Positions 1 to 8,863 of a DNA stretch of 32,085 nucleotides are shown here, one piece after another (the stretch's first letter is position 1; every line of letters begins with the position of its first letter). Both the position numbers and the translations under genes were made by a program. Under the pieces are notes generated by a model. The model was given only the letters and a program-made list of their open reading frames with translations. It did not search any database and was not told the origin of the DNA. Location of the stretch: positions 1 to 32,085 of the forward strand of contig CAYJWY010000008.1 in assembly GCA_964374035.1 (NCBI GenBank), read 5' to 3'. The DNA is from CALRGL01 sp964374035 (GTDB lineage: Bacteria; Patescibacteriota; Patescibacteriia; UBA9934; GWF2-40-263).

Positions 1-2649
1 ACCACCTGCGAACCAAGAGATCACACTAGCAAGAACAGCAGCACCAGGAATTGCTGTACCGGAGGCGACGGATGTTCCATCAGCGGTAAGGTCAGCAGTC
101 ACGGTATCAACCGTAGCGTCACCGTCAGACACACTCGATGCTACGTTTGCGTAGGCATTGACGTAGATGGTTTCACCTGGAGCAAGTGTGTAGTTGAGTG
201 ACCAGACGTTCGACGTGTCAGAAACAGTGGTCTTAATGGACGAGGTATTCTCGTTACCAGCTGGACCGTACTTCAAGTACAAGTTTGTGTAATCGTCAGA
301 AGCGAGTGCGGCGTCAACCACCGCAGAGAAGCCGACATCAAACTGTGTCAAGTTTACGCTCTCTGTTGTAGCGGCCTTGATGGTCCATGAACCAACCTTG
401 AAGTCGGTCTTTGGAGCAACAACGGACTGAGCAGAGTAACTTGCGTTGTTTGCTGTGGTAAGTCCACCCGTGCGAACAGTGAGCGTGTTGCCTACAATGT
501 CAGCGCCTGGGCGAGAGATGTAAGAACCAGAACTCATGAGCAACATGTTGCTGTTTACGTTTGCTGATTCAATTTGAACTTGAATCGTGTCGTTTGCAAG
601 AACATCGTTTGCACCATCGCTGTCATACACATCAGCCTTCACTTCCATGATCACTGGCGTGCCAGGATTGACCACAAAGGAAGAACCGAAGGTGAAGCGA
701 GCATAGACGTTTGGTACCGCACCTGGAGCGGTGATATCGATGGTAGCTGGAATTGCCGTTGTAGAACCAACTTGAACGCCATTTACATAGACAGCACCGT
801 TTCGCAAGGTGTAAGCGTTGTCACCAGCGTCGTCCTGGACGATGTTGAAGTCGAGACTTTCGATCTTTACTGGTTCTCCTGTTGCCTTCACTTCAAACGA
901 AGCGAGAGAAGCACCAGAAGCCAAGTTGATCACGTCGCCAGAAGCGGAATTGGTCTTCTTTGTAAAGCTGATGTTGCCAGACGCAAGGGTCTGAGCACCA
1001 GCATCAAGAGCAGAGAAGGTACCACCAGCTCTCTGAACCAAGATTGGCTGATTGTAATCGTCTTCTACGAACACAGCATCAGCTGAGTTACGCATACCAA
1101 CGGTTACGGTTCGGGTGGAACCACCAATCACGTCGACCAACACTTTGAAGGTGTGAACACCTGTGTTGAGTTTGACTGGATTTGCGGACAGATCAAAGGT
1201 GATGTATCCGTTTGCATCCTGTTTAGGAACGGCAACACCACGCATCGTTCCAGCAACGTACAAGCGCCAGTTGCCGAGATCTGCGGCATTGATGGAACCG
1301 ATGTTGCGGAATCGGAGCGTGTGAAGCCATGCTTCGTTGTTATTAACGCTCACACTGCTCTCCCAAATACGGTAGTCATTCTCTACGTTTGCATTTGCGT
1401 TAATTGCAGGTGTTGGAGCAGCGAAACTAACCGTTCCAAAGTTTCCAACGGTAGCAATCGTGTGAACCGCAGAAGCCATCTCTGTGCCTGTCGAGTCAAA
1501 TGCACCAGAGAATGAGACGTCGTCTGGGTCAAGTGAAACACCAACCGTTTGACCGGATGTGCCAGTGAGAAGATCGGCACGTACATCAACAGTCATGGAG
1601 CCGCCCGCTGGAATCGTGAAGAGACCAGAAGCGTCGTTCCAGGTGATTAAACCACTTGAAACAGTTGCGGAATCCGCAAGACGGACCCAGCCGTTGAACA
1701 AGTAAACGTTGACAAGAGTGGCGTCAGAAGAAACACCTTTGCGACGCATCTTCACGTTCGTAACCTTCACAGCGCTGCTGGTTGGGTTCGTAAACGTGTA
1801 GGAGGCAAGCTTTCCGATTGCTTGGCCTGGAGTTGCGCCACCGACGTTCGTTGCACTTGTAACAAGGGTGCTTGCAGCTGGAGAAGAAGAAGCGAGGGCA
1901 ACCGAGATCTGCTGGGTCTGAGCATAATCAGCGGTCTCAACCATCTGGGCTGCATCCGTCAAGAATGCAAGCTTTGCGGTGATTTCAGCTGCTGCCATTG
2001 GAAGGCTGGACTTGTTGAAGCCAGATCCCATAAGGACAGAACCTGCCTTGATCCAGTTAGCTGTCATGCCGGAAGCGGTAAGTGTGTGCACTTTGCCACC
2101 CCAGACAATGTACTTCATGGTACCATCAGACCAGACCATGCCTTCGTAACCGGAGGCCGCTGAGGTCAATGAGTCACCGACGGTGTAGTCAACAAAGAAG
2201 ACGTCTGGAACATCATCGATGAATGTGTTCCAAGCGGCACCGGCAAGACCAACAGCGGTTGCTTCGTTCTCGACCCATCGGATCGAACCGTCGCGTGCGA
2301 CAGCGTAAACTTTTGCATCAGATGTGATCTTGATCCATCGTGATCCAGGGCGAACAACGATGTTTCCGGCAAGGGTGATGTTTGCGAGCTCAGAATCTGA
2401 GATCGTAACAACGCCGGAGAAGTCAGGGAACCAGGAGAAGAAGGTCTTCTCATTTGGGAAGGCGTAGCGCTGACCGTCTGAACCGTAGTAATAAACGGTG
2501 GAGAGGGTGGTGCCCTTGATCAGATCGCCGTAGGAAGCGGCGGATGCTGAAGGGGCAACGAACGAGGTGAGGCCGACCGTCCAGAGGACGGTAGCGGCTA
2601 CAACGACGATCGAAAGCGCTTTCTTACCCATTTGTAGGGAATTAGACAT
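1..2649 (-). CDS. Secreted S-layer-like surface protein, C-terminus beyond the window
   Basis: The frame is open from an ATG at 2649 to the window edge (883 codons), so the C-terminus is missing. An AAAGGA ribosome site lies about 10 bases upstream. A second in-frame ATG follows at codon 7. The N-terminus is a signal peptide with a hydrophobic core and a likely cut after Ala37 (SASA/ASYGD). Residues about 53-74 carry the motif YYYGSDGQRYAFPNEKTFFSWF, which I associate with large surface proteins of Patescibacteria. A second related block follows (SRWIKI, VYAVARDGSIRWVENEATA). The rest is rich in Thr, Ser, Ala and Val, with few charges and repeated immunoglobulin-like beta segments. It probably forms or decorates the cell-surface layer. 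That role is inferred from family resemblance; no enzyme motif is seen. Confidence is high for the gene and moderate for the role. Confidence 0.85.
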   Translation of the reverse strand, partial: MSNSLQMGKKALSIVVVAATVLWTVGLTSFVAPSASAASYGDLIKGTTLSTVYYYGSDGQRYAFPNEKTFFSWFPDFSGVVTISDSELANITLAGNIVVRPGSRWIKITSDAKVYAVARDGSIRWVENEATAVGLAGAAWNTFIDDVPDVFFVDYTVGDSLTSAASGYEGMVWSDGTMKYIVWGGKVHTLTASGMTANWIKAGSVLMGSGFNKSSLPMAAAEITAKLAFLTDAAQMVETADYAQTQQISVALASSSPAASTLVTSATNVGGATPGQAIGKLASYTFTNPTSSAVKVTNVKMRRKGVSSDATLVNVYLFNGWVRLADSATVSSGLITWNDASGLFTIPAGGSMTVDVRADLLTGTSGQTVGVSLDPDDVSFSGAFDSTGTEMASAVHTIATVGNFGTVSFAAPTPAINANANVENDYRIWESSVSVNNNEAWLHTLRFRNIGSINAADLGNWRLYVAGTMRGVAVPKQDANGYITFDLSANPVKLNTGVHTFKVLVDVIGGSTRTVTVGMRNSADAVFVEDDYNQPILVQRAGGTFSALDAGAQTLASGNISFTKKTNSASGDVINLASGASLASFEVKATGEPVKIESLDFNIVQDDAGDNAYTLRNGAVYVNGVQVGSTTAIPATIDITAPGAVPNVYARFTFGSSFVVNPGTPVIMEVKADVYDSDGANDVLANDTIQVQIESANVNSNMLLMSSGSYISRPGADIVGNTLTVRTGGLTTANNASYSAQSVVAPKTDFKVGSWTIKAATTESVNLTQFDVGFSAVVDAALASDDYTNLYLKYGPAGNENTSSIKTTVSDTSNVWSLNYTLAPGETIYVNAYANVASSVSDGDATVDTVTADLTADGTSVASGTAIPGAAVLASVISWFAGG

Positions 2650-2886
2650 AGTGAATTGTATCCTTTCTATTATGAATATGAGATGCCTTCAGCGACGCGC
2701 TTGCGTCTCGACCTTTGAGCTGAGGACAGTGGTTAGAGCCCATTGAATCTTGCGCAGAAGCAAGCATCAGTCTATGTGGCCACAATCAGACTAATGCCTG
2801 GTCTGAGCGATTCAAGGGGCGAGCGAGGATTCCTTCGCAGGAAAGAGTCCCGGCTCGAGACAGAGAATGGAGGAATGGACGTCGTT
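2650..2886. other. Intergenic leader of the S-layer-like gene, no gene seen
   Basis: I see no convincing coding region here. It holds the 5' region of the minus-strand surface protein gene, including its AAAGGA ribosome site at about 2660 and a small GACGC/GCGTC hairpin at 2694-2707. No promoter matching the TTGACx-N17-TAxxxT pattern found elsewhere in the window could be picked out. Confidence 0.4.
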
Positions 2887-2952
2887 GTAGCCGCAGGCTT
2901 TAGCCTGCGCGAATGTCGTGATGAATTCGCGCAGGCTAAAGCCTGCGGCTAC
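2887..2952. repeat. REP-type palindrome, inverted pair
   Basis: Two copies of a 28-base unit starting GTAGCCGCAGGCTTTAGCCTG face each other across a short spacer (2887-2914 and 2925-2952). Each unit is itself nearly palindromic (CGCAGGCT/AGCCTGCG). The pair sits just 3' of the DUF5667-like gene and could fold into a long hairpin in its transcript. The same unit recurs at 11406-11718 and 27597-27696. Confidence 0.85.
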
Positions 2953-2956
2953 CAAG

Positions 2957-3832
2957 TCAATTTTTCAACAACAGTTCAACCTCCTTCAACAACTGGAACG
3001 CTCGTCGGTAAGACTTCGCGTCCGCCAGAGCCTGGGCCTGAACTAGCTTTGCGGCCAAGGTTTTGTCTGTGCCAACATCGATGGTTGCGATCTGCTTATC
3101 AAACGTTAGCTTCAGCTCGGCCGCGGTTTCCGGATCGTCTTGGTTTTCATGCGCGGTGACGATCACTTCGACGGCTTGATCCTGCGTGGTGTCGATCAGA
3201 TCCTCTACTTCTGCAACCTGTGCCGCAACTTCCTTTGGAACATCTTTTGATGTGGCTTTTACGCTTGTTCGATAGGCCTGGGTTTTTCGACCAACGGCTT
3301 TTGCGAGTTCTGTGGAACCTTCATTTGTGAGTTCGTTTGAAAGTGTCGAGACGTTATCCTTGAATTGCTTGACGGCTATGCGCACACGTACAGGATTTGC
3401 GAGATTGCGCTCGGCCGTGAGCTCGACCATCTCGTTTAGTCGACGACTCGTGAACTCGAGCTCGAGGCGTGAGCGTTGCTTGGTATCCAGCGCGGCGGCG
3501 AGCTGGAGCTTTTCCATCGAGAGTTTGATCGGGTAGAGACGGTCACCCGGAAGACTGTCAAAGGAAGCGTTGGTGGCGCCGATCCATCCAGTAAGGAGCA
3601 GGACCACGGCCGCGAAACTTGTTACGAGCGGCTTCATGGCGGCGTGGGTGAACCGGAAGACGTAGAACTCGACGTGGTCTCGGAAGCTGTACTTGGCTGG
3701 TACGGTGTCCGCGAGGTCAAATCCGAGTGACTTCGAAATCAACTCACGAGTTGTCGTCATATCAAAAGACGTACCCATTGCTGGGTCGTCTTTGAATTTC
3801 TTGAAGAGTTGTTCGATGTTTGGCTCGTTCAT
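2957..3832 (-). CDS. DUF5667-like membrane protein, probable partner of the ECF sigma factor
   Basis: This 291-residue protein has a cytoplasmic N-terminus of about 65 residues and one membrane segment at about 67-86. Next comes the signature SLPGDRLYPIKL (about 93-104), followed by a long helical, charged region. The SLPGD-LYP-K pattern directly after a membrane segment is characteristic of DUF5667 proteins, which are often found next to ECF sigma factors. Its ATG overlaps the TGA stop of the sigma gene (ATGA, 3829-3832), so the two are translationally coupled. I infer that it holds or releases the sigma factor in response to an envelope signal, but no zinc-binding anti-sigma motif is visible at the N-terminus. 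The outer helical part could bind a ligand or partner. The REP palindrome lies just beyond its stop. Confidence 0.8.
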   Translation of the reverse strand: MNEPNIEQLFKKFKDDPAMGTSFDMTTTRELISKSLGFDLADTVPAKYSFRDHVEFYVFRFTHAAMKPLVTSFAAVVLLLTGWIGATNASFDSLPGDRLYPIKLSMEKLQLAAALDTKQRSRLELEFTSRRLNEMVELTAERNLANPVRVRIAVKQFKDNVSTLSNELTNEGSTELAKAVGRKTQAYRTSVKATSKDVPKEVAAQVAEVEDLIDTTQDQAVEVIVTAHENQDDPETAAELKLTFDKQIATIDVGTDKTLAAKLVQAQALADAKSYRRAFQLLKEVELLLKN

Positions 3833-4386
3833 AATCCGGGATACTTCTTTTCAAAACGGTCTTTGATCCGTTTGAGGATTCGGTAGATATGAGCGGAGAT
3901 AACGTTTTCGGTTTTTCCTAACAACTTGGCAATGTCCTTCACGCGATATCCTTCTACATAGCGTAGATGAATAATCTGGATGGCTTCTTCGTCTTCTTGA
4001 TCGGTAATCGCGGCCATCAGCATTTTTGCATCCAGCTCGCTTACCATTTTTTTGTGTCCATCATCTCCCAGGGTCTCTTCGGCAAGATCAGTGGTAAGTG
4101 TCAGATCGCTCCGCTTTTCGCGGTGCTTGTAGAAATCCGCAACGAGGTTTCGAGCGACTCCAAGCGTAAGCGCTATAAAGGAGTCGATCGAATTGGTCAG
4201 GGCGTAGTTCCAAACCCGAAGCGTTACTTCACCAAAAAGATCTTCGGCGTCCTGGCGACTGGGTAGACGCGAGGTGAGGTATCGCTGGATGTTTGGACTG
4301 TATTCAAGAAACAATTCGCTAAATGCCTTATTGTCTTGAAATGCCTTGATCCGGAACAAGAGAAATTGTTCGCGTTGTGGTGTCAC
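3829..4386 (-). CDS. ECF-type RNA polymerase sigma factor
   Basis: This 185-residue protein has the two-domain layout of an extracytoplasmic-function sigma factor. Region 2 lies at about 20-95 (FLEYSPNIQRYL, DAEDLFGEVTLRVW, ARNLVADFYKHREKR). Region 4 lies at about 130-180 (IIHLRYVEGYRVKDIAKLLG, then an AHIYRILKRIKDRF recognition helix). It would direct RNA polymerase to a small regulon, probably tied to the cell envelope given its coupled membrane partner. The likely start is GTG at 4386; no ATG gives a better N-terminus and no clear ribosome site is seen. A strong-looking promoter lies upstream at 4429-4457. The target promoters cannot be told from this window. Confidence 0.88.
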   Translation of the reverse strand: MTPQREQFLLFRIKAFQDNKAFSELFLEYSPNIQRYLTSRLPSRQDAEDLFGEVTLRVWNYALTNSIDSFIALTLGVARNLVADFYKHREKRSDLTLTTDLAEETLGDDGHKKMVSELDAKMLMAAITDQEDEEAIQIIHLRYVEGYRVKDIAKLLGKTENVISAHIYRILKRIKDRFEKKYPGL

Positions 4387-4428
4387 AGATGAAGTATGTT
4401 TTAGGGAAAAATCTGAGGCAGTCAGGAG

Positions 4429-4457
4429 ATATTACTTTAAAATCCCTGAAAAATCAA
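4429..4457 (-). promoter_or_regulatory. Promoter for the sigma/DUF5667 operon
   Basis: Reading the minus strand, TTGATT (4457-4452) and TAATAT (4434-4429) are separated by exactly 17 bases. The -10 element lies about 40 bases upstream of the GTG start. It is divergent from the plus-strand promoter at 4476, so the two share a short control region. Confidence 0.6.
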
Positions 4458-4475
4458 TGGTTTCGAGACAAGTCG

Positions 4476-4504
4476 TTGACTTTTTCCATTTTTTTGGCTA
4501 CACT
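4476..4504 (+). promoter_or_regulatory. Promoter for the helix-turn-helix/GHL15 operon
   Basis: TTGACT (4476-4481) and TACACT (4499-4504) are separated by 17 bases. The spacer end reads TTTTTTTGGC directly before the -10, the same sequence as in the promoter at 20523-20551. Transcription would start near 4511, giving a leader of about 55 bases before the ATG at 4567. Confidence 0.7.
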
Positions 4505-4530
4505 GTCGTAGACAAATATATTTATCCACA

Positions 4531-4555
4531 CTGCCGGCCTCTCAATGCCGGACAG
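4531..4555 (+). promoter_or_regulatory. Hairpin in the 5' leader
   Basis: CTG-CCGGC and GCCGG-A-CAG form an eight-pair stem with one bulged A and an 8-base loop. It ends 11 bases before the ATG of the helix-turn-helix gene, with no clear ribosome site between. It may affect translation; that is inference. Confidence 0.35.
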
Positions 4556-4566
4556 AGTAAACTTTT

Positions 4567-4857
4567 ATGACACCCACTATTCGTTTATCGGTTTCTGAGG
4601 CTTCCAAGATGTTCGGGGTCAGCCAACGCACCGTGCGTCGAGCCATCCAGGATCAAGAGGTCACCTACGTTGTTGTTCAGGGACGATACAAGATCAATTT
4701 GGAATCCTTGATTCGCTGGTCGCAACGCACGACCACGGTTCGCAATAAACGTGACACGCAGGGCATCGGACAGTATGTGGATCAGTGGAAAATCAACAAC
4801 AAACTGTTCTCACCAAATCCTAGGATGGCAAAAGAGGACGAACCGAAAATTCCTTAA
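4567..4857 (+). CDS. Small helix-turn-helix (excisionase/MerR-like) DNA-binding protein
   Basis: The protein has 96 residues. Residues about 7-50 read RLSVSEASKMFGVSQRTVRR ... VQGRYKINLESLIRWSQ, the pattern of single-domain helix-turn-helix proteins of the excisionase/MerR-like type: helix, turn, recognition helix, small beta wing, and an ending that places a substrate or operator contact. The C-terminal 40 residues are polar and basic and show no known domain. The gene is first in a unit with the secreted protein that starts 6 bases after its stop, so it may regulate that operon or the divergent sigma operon. Neither target is shown by the sequence. No phage or integrase genes are nearby, so an excision role is unlikely. 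Confidence 0.75.
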   Translation: MTPTIRLSVSEASKMFGVSQRTVRRAIQDQEVTYVVVQGRYKINLESLIRWSQRTTTVRNKRDTQGIGQYVDQWKINNKLFSPNPRMAKEDEPKIP

Positions 4858-4863
4858 TCACCT

Positions 4864-6876
4864 ATGCACAGATTGCTTTCGGCCATGCTGATCATCGTCC
4901 TGTTTTGGCAGGCGACACCAAGCCGAGCAGAAACCCGCACGCAGTCCACCGTCGCTAATCCGCCGTCGCTAGGAGCTATGGCGGACAAGAGCGACAGGTT
5001 GACAGAAAACAGCTTCGTCCGTACGGCGAACTATTTTTTGATGTCGGGATCAACACTCGACAAGGGCATGGAAACGCTTTCCACGTTTGATCTCATCGTG
5101 ATTCCCGCGGAAGCTCAATTATACAACACGTCGTTCTTTACGGAGATTCGCAAGCGCAATCCGGATATCATTATTCTACCCTACGTTGCAACCGTAAGTT
5201 GGAATGATCTGTATTGGAACGACTCGTTGCATCAATCGCTCTACAAAGGAATCGACGCTAGTTGGTGGCTCAAGGATGCAAGCGGAAACCAAGTCAGCAT
5301 CTGGCCGGCAACGCGTGCGCTCAATTTAAACTCGCCGTGGCCTGCGTACCTTGCGACGTTCGTAAACGACCAAATTCTCTCAACCGGACTTTGGGATGGA
5401 GTTTTCTATGATGAAGTGATGGATCGCGAGGAATGGAAAGATGGCTATGTGAAGATCGTTCAAAACACACGCAAGCTGGTCGGTGAAAAACCCATCATCA
5501 TCACAAACGGCAGTAGCGACGACGATTTTGCGCCCTACGTCAACGGTCGTATGTTTGAGACATTCCCTTCTTCGAGCAACTCGCTAAACGAATGGAAGAA
5601 CGCAACGAACGATTATTTGCGCGAACAAAAGAAAACGCCGTATGCACCCGTAAACGTGATCAACGTTAACACGGAAAATATGGGCGGACAAAATCAATTT
5701 CAAAAAGTCCGCTTCGGTTTGACAACCACGCTTCTTGGAAACGGCTACTTCGGGTTTGACTTCGGCACACAAGATCATTCCCAACTTTGGACCTACGATG
5801 AATACAATGCGTATCTCGGCGCACCAAAATCGACCTTGCGGTCAACGGTTAATCCACAGCAAACCAACCTATCGCCCGGTGTATGGGAACGAGAGTTTGA
5901 AGAAGGAAAAGTGATCGTAAACGCCACAGACAGCGATCAGACTGTTGAGCTTGATGGCGATTTCGAAAAACTCCATGGTTCACAAAGCCCGACGATCAAT
6001 GACGGATCAATTGTTTCGCAAATCACACTAAAGGCGAAAGACGGCATCATTCTCTTGCGTCCGATTGAAACAATCACAGATGCGACATTTATCAATGGCT
6101 CGTTTGCGCGAATCTTCTCAAAGGACGGCAAAACAAAACGCACGGGATTTTTTGCTTACGACAAACGCGTTCGTGGTGGAACACAAGTCACCAAGTACGA
6201 CATCGATCGCGACGGAACGTTTGAAATCATTTCTGCGGACGCGACCTTCGTTTCCATTTACGACCAAGACGGAACACTACACGCGAAATTCGCGCCGTAT
6301 ACAGAAGCTTACAAAAGTGGCATCAACCTTTCGGTCGGGGATCTTGAGAACGACGGCACAGTGGAAATCGTGACCGGAACGGAAAACGGCGGCGGTCCAC
6401 ATGTGCGTGTCTTTAACCACGACGGCGTGCTTATCAATCCAGGTTTCTTCGCGTATGCAAAAGCATTTCGCGGTGGCGTCAACGTTACCATTGGAGACTT
6501 AAACAACGACGGAATCAAGGAAATCATCACGGGCGCTGGCTTTGGAGGCGGTCCGCATGTCAGAATGTTTAGAAAGGACGGCACACTGATCAATCCCGGA
6601 TTTTTTGCCTTTGAAAAAAGCTTCCGCGGTGGTGTGAACGTTTCATCCGCAGATGTCGACGCAGATGGAGTTGACGACGTGGTTGTCGGGCCGGGTCTGG
6701 GTGGAAAACCAATCGCTCGCGTCTACGACCGCAACGGAAGTCTGAAATCTGAATTTGCCGCCGGTAACCTAAACGATCGACGCGGACTCGAAGTCACGGC
6801 GACCGACATCGATCACGACGGCGTGGCGGAAATTATCGGAATGTCGACCGACGTCTTTACCCTAAGCTCAAACTAA
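4864..6876 (+). CDS. Secreted GHL15-like glycosyl hydrolase domain fused to FG-GAP repeats
   Basis: The protein has 670 residues. A signal peptide covers residues 1-22 (cut near SRA/ET). Residues about 45-320 resemble the hypothetical glycosyl hydrolase group GHL15 (DUF4015-like TIM-barrel proteins). Landmarks are ANYFLM, DLIVIPAEAQ, ILPYVATVSW, a conserved GVFYDEVMD at about 179-187 with acidic residues placed like catalytic ones, and FGFDFGTQDHSQLW. From about 405 to the end there are FG-GAP/VCBS-type repeats with calcium-loop-like DIDRDGTFEI, DLENDGTVEI, DLNNDGIKEI, DVDADGVDDV and DIDHDGVAEI, each followed by a GGGPHVRVF-type strand; these should form a beta-propeller. It probably acts outside the cell on a polysaccharide, with the propeller binding sugar or protein. 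Enzyme activity is inferred from fold resemblance only. Confidence 0.78.
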   Translation: MHRLLSAMLIIVLFWQATPSRAETRTQSTVANPPSLGAMADKSDRLTENSFVRTANYFLMSGSTLDKGMETLSTFDLIVIPAEAQLYNTSFFTEIRKRNPDIIILPYVATVSWNDLYWNDSLHQSLYKGIDASWWLKDASGNQVSIWPATRALNLNSPWPAYLATFVNDQILSTGLWDGVFYDEVMDREEWKDGYVKIVQNTRKLVGEKPIIITNGSSDDDFAPYVNGRMFETFPSSSNSLNEWKNATNDYLREQKKTPYAPVNVINVNTENMGGQNQFQKVRFGLTTTLLGNGYFGFDFGTQDHSQLWTYDEYNAYLGAPKSTLRSTVNPQQTNLSPGVWEREFEEGKVIVNATDSDQTVELDGDFEKLHGSQSPTINDGSIVSQITLKAKDGIILLRPIETITDATFINGSFARIFSKDGKTKRTGFFAYDKRVRGGTQVTKYDIDRDGTFEIISADATFVSIYDQDGTLHAKFAPYTEAYKSGINLSVGDLENDGTVEIVTGTENGGGPHVRVFNHDGVLINPGFFAYAKAFRGGVNVTIGDLNNDGIKEIITGAGFGGGPHVRMFRKDGTLINPGFFAFEKSFRGGVNVSSADVDADGVDDVVVGPGLGGKPIARVYDRNGSLKSEFAAGNLNDRRGLEVTATDIDHDGVAEIIGMSTDVFTLSSN

Positions 6877-6898
6877 TAAGCCATGCGAATTTCCATGC

Positions 6899-6967
6899 TG
6901 TCATTCTGAACGAAACGAAGAATCTCTTAAGGGATCCTTCCCCTGCCTGGGCGGGGTCAGGATGACA
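6899..6967. repeat. TGTCATTCTGA...TCAGGATGACA palindromic repeat
   Basis: The outer arms TGTCATTCTGA and TCAGGATGACA are inverted, with further pairing around AAGAATCTCTTAAGGGATCC. It fills most of the gap between two plus-strand genes and matches the family seen at 25900-25958 and 32008-32085. Repeats of this GTCATCCTGA...GAAGGATCT type are common intergenic palindromes in many bacterial genomes. Confidence 0.8.
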
Positions 6968-6979
6968 CAATGAATTCCT

Positions 6980-8827
6980 ATGTCCCTCCTCAACGAAATC
7001 AAAGAAGGTATTGCCTGCGACAGTGTTAGACACCCGCACTCCATTACGGGGCGTGCGGTGTGTTTGAGTGTGCATCCTGGCAAGATGATGCTTTTTCCAT
7101 TTGTGGCGTGGTTTCGAAAACACTACGCGGGCAAATATAAATTTGCGCGAACCATGTTCGGCGTCGACATGATGCTCCTTGGCGTTGCCCTCACGCTCGC
7201 GGTGGTTGCGCTTGTGACCTGGATGCATCCATCGACACGCTTCGAGGACAACATCGTATTCGAAGCAACGGTCGCACCACGCGAGATTGTTTCAGGTGCA
7301 TCATCGACACTTGTCATCCGTTACACAAACGGAACGAACGAAGATCTTCGTGATGCAAGGCTCCGTCTCACGTTTCCCGCACACTTTCTTTTGCAAGGCA
7401 TCACCATAGATGAAACCAATCTTTTTAGTAATGAAATTGATCTTGGAACAATCGCTATTGGCGCAACGGGAGCCGTTCATGTTCGCGGTGTCATGTTTGG
7501 CGATGTTGGCGGGGAGCAAAAATTTCAAAGTACCCTTACCTTCGTTCATGGCACTCAGAAAAACCTCGCAGGTGAAAAAATTTCTGACCACGTCTTCTCA
7601 CCGGAACGCTCCACACTTGCCCTTTCTCTGAAACTTCCTGAACAGCTCTTGGCCTTTCAAGATGTTGAGGGCATGATCGTCTATGAAAATACAGGGGAAT
7701 TTGCCCTACCTGTCATCACCATCGATCCGGAGTGGCCGGAAGGTTTCGTGACATCTTCCAAACAATTCAACGTTCCTGTCGTCAAAACACCTTTAGCACA
7801 ATTTGATATTCCCGCCGTCGAACCCGGTGAAAAAGGTGAAATCAAATTCAAAGGCTACTTGGGCGATGTTGGCGACGAGCTCACGTGGATCTTTCACCCT
7901 TCCTTTACCTTTGGTGAAGATCGTTACAAACAAGAAACGCTTACACAGGTGACATCCGTCGTTTCCGCACCGATCAAGATCTCGCACTCGGTCGAACAGA
8001 CATCGCTTCAACCTGGAGCGTCAGCGCGGTTTCGTATCGAATATGAAAACATCTCCGACTTTGCGATCTCTGATCTTGTCCTCGGTATCGAGTCCTCGAG
8101 TCCGTTTTTTACGAAAGACGAATTTCTCTCGACAAAGTCGATCAAAGAGATAAAACCTGGCGAGCGCGGTTCAGTCGACTTGCAAGTTCCGCTTCGTTCG
8201 ACGATTCGACAAAGTGAAACAACCATGTACGAGAATCTCACGGTCACGACACGATCGATAGCGCGCTACATGATGGGTGAAGATGCTAAGCAACGCGTGA
8301 CATCGAAAGGAACATCGATTGAGTCGCCGATCACCACACCGCTTGTCTTGGAATCCTTCGCGCGTTACTTCACCGCGTCTGGCGATCAGATCGGCCGCGG
8401 ACCGCTTCCCCCACGCATCAATCGTCCAACATCGATGTGGATTTTCTGGAGCGTGAATGGAACGACAAACGCGATTGAAAACGTTCGCATCGAAGGTACT
8501 GTGCCTGTCAACGTCGAGTTCACGGGTCGCGAGAGTTCCTCGCAGAACAGCGGCGTGCGTTACGATGAGCAGACACGCAAGATTTACTGGACCACAGAAA
8601 AACTCACACCAACGCTTTCGCCTACAAGCAAGATCGTCGGCGTGGCCTTCGAGGTGGAAGTGACCCCGGAGCCGACCCAGGTTGCAACATTCCCAACGAT
8701 CCTGAAAAATATCACGTTCACAGCCACGGATTCAACAACAGGAGCCCTCCTAACCAGAACCGGTAAAGACATCACTACTTCCCTGCCAAACGACGATTTT
8801 GCCAAGGAAAATGGCCTAGTTCATTGA
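6980..8827 (+). CDS. Membrane-anchored protein with a large extracellular beta-rich region, unknown function
   Basis: The protein has 615 residues. The first 60 are cytoplasmic and contain SVRHPHSITGRAVCLSVHPG and FPFVAWFRKHYAGKYKFAR. One membrane helix follows at about 62-82. The remainder is outside and consists of repeated modules of about 130 residues with phrases such as LVIRYTNGTNEDLRDARLRL, MIVYENTGEFALPV and FRIEYENISDFAISDLVLGI. These resemble the beta-sandwich repeats (DUF11/CARDB-like) of surface proteins. The N-terminal motif looks conserved, but I cannot name its family. It lies between a secreted protein and a glycosyltransferase, which suggests a cell-envelope role. No clear ribosome site precedes the ATG; the in-frame ATGs near codons 36-37 are less likely because they would remove the conserved N-terminus. 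Confidence 0.75.
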   Translation: MSLLNEIKEGIACDSVRHPHSITGRAVCLSVHPGKMMLFPFVAWFRKHYAGKYKFARTMFGVDMMLLGVALTLAVVALVTWMHPSTRFEDNIVFEATVAPREIVSGASSTLVIRYTNGTNEDLRDARLRLTFPAHFLLQGITIDETNLFSNEIDLGTIAIGATGAVHVRGVMFGDVGGEQKFQSTLTFVHGTQKNLAGEKISDHVFSPERSTLALSLKLPEQLLAFQDVEGMIVYENTGEFALPVITIDPEWPEGFVTSSKQFNVPVVKTPLAQFDIPAVEPGEKGEIKFKGYLGDVGDELTWIFHPSFTFGEDRYKQETLTQVTSVVSAPIKISHSVEQTSLQPGASARFRIEYENISDFAISDLVLGIESSSPFFTKDEFLSTKSIKEIKPGERGSVDLQVPLRSTIRQSETTMYENLTVTTRSIARYMMGEDAKQRVTSKGTSIESPITTPLVLESFARYFTASGDQIGRGPLPPRINRPTSMWIFWSVNGTTNAIENVRIEGTVPVNVEFTGRESSSQNSGVRYDEQTRKIYWTTEKLTPTLSPTSKIVGVAFEVEVTPEPTQVATFPTILKNITFTATDSTTGALLTRTGKDITTSLPNDDFAKENGLVH

Positions 8828-8852
8828 CCAAATAGGCTTTTTGTGGTATGCT
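8824..8852 (+). promoter_or_regulatory. Promoter of the glycosyltransferase gene, near-leaderless
   Basis: TTGACC (8824-8829) and TATGCT (8847-8852) are separated by 17 bases. The -35 overlaps the TGA stop of the preceding gene. A start 6-8 bases after the -10 would put the 5' end only about 4-6 bases before the ATG at 8864, so the mRNA is probably leaderless or nearly so. No ribosome site is present. Confidence 0.65.
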
Positions 8853-8863
8853 GATGCGTCACT

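Noticed and set aside
2743..3159. Plus-strand frame of 138 codons
   Set aside because: It crosses the REP palindrome and runs opposite the 3' part of the DUF5667-like gene, with no ribosome site or recognisable domain.
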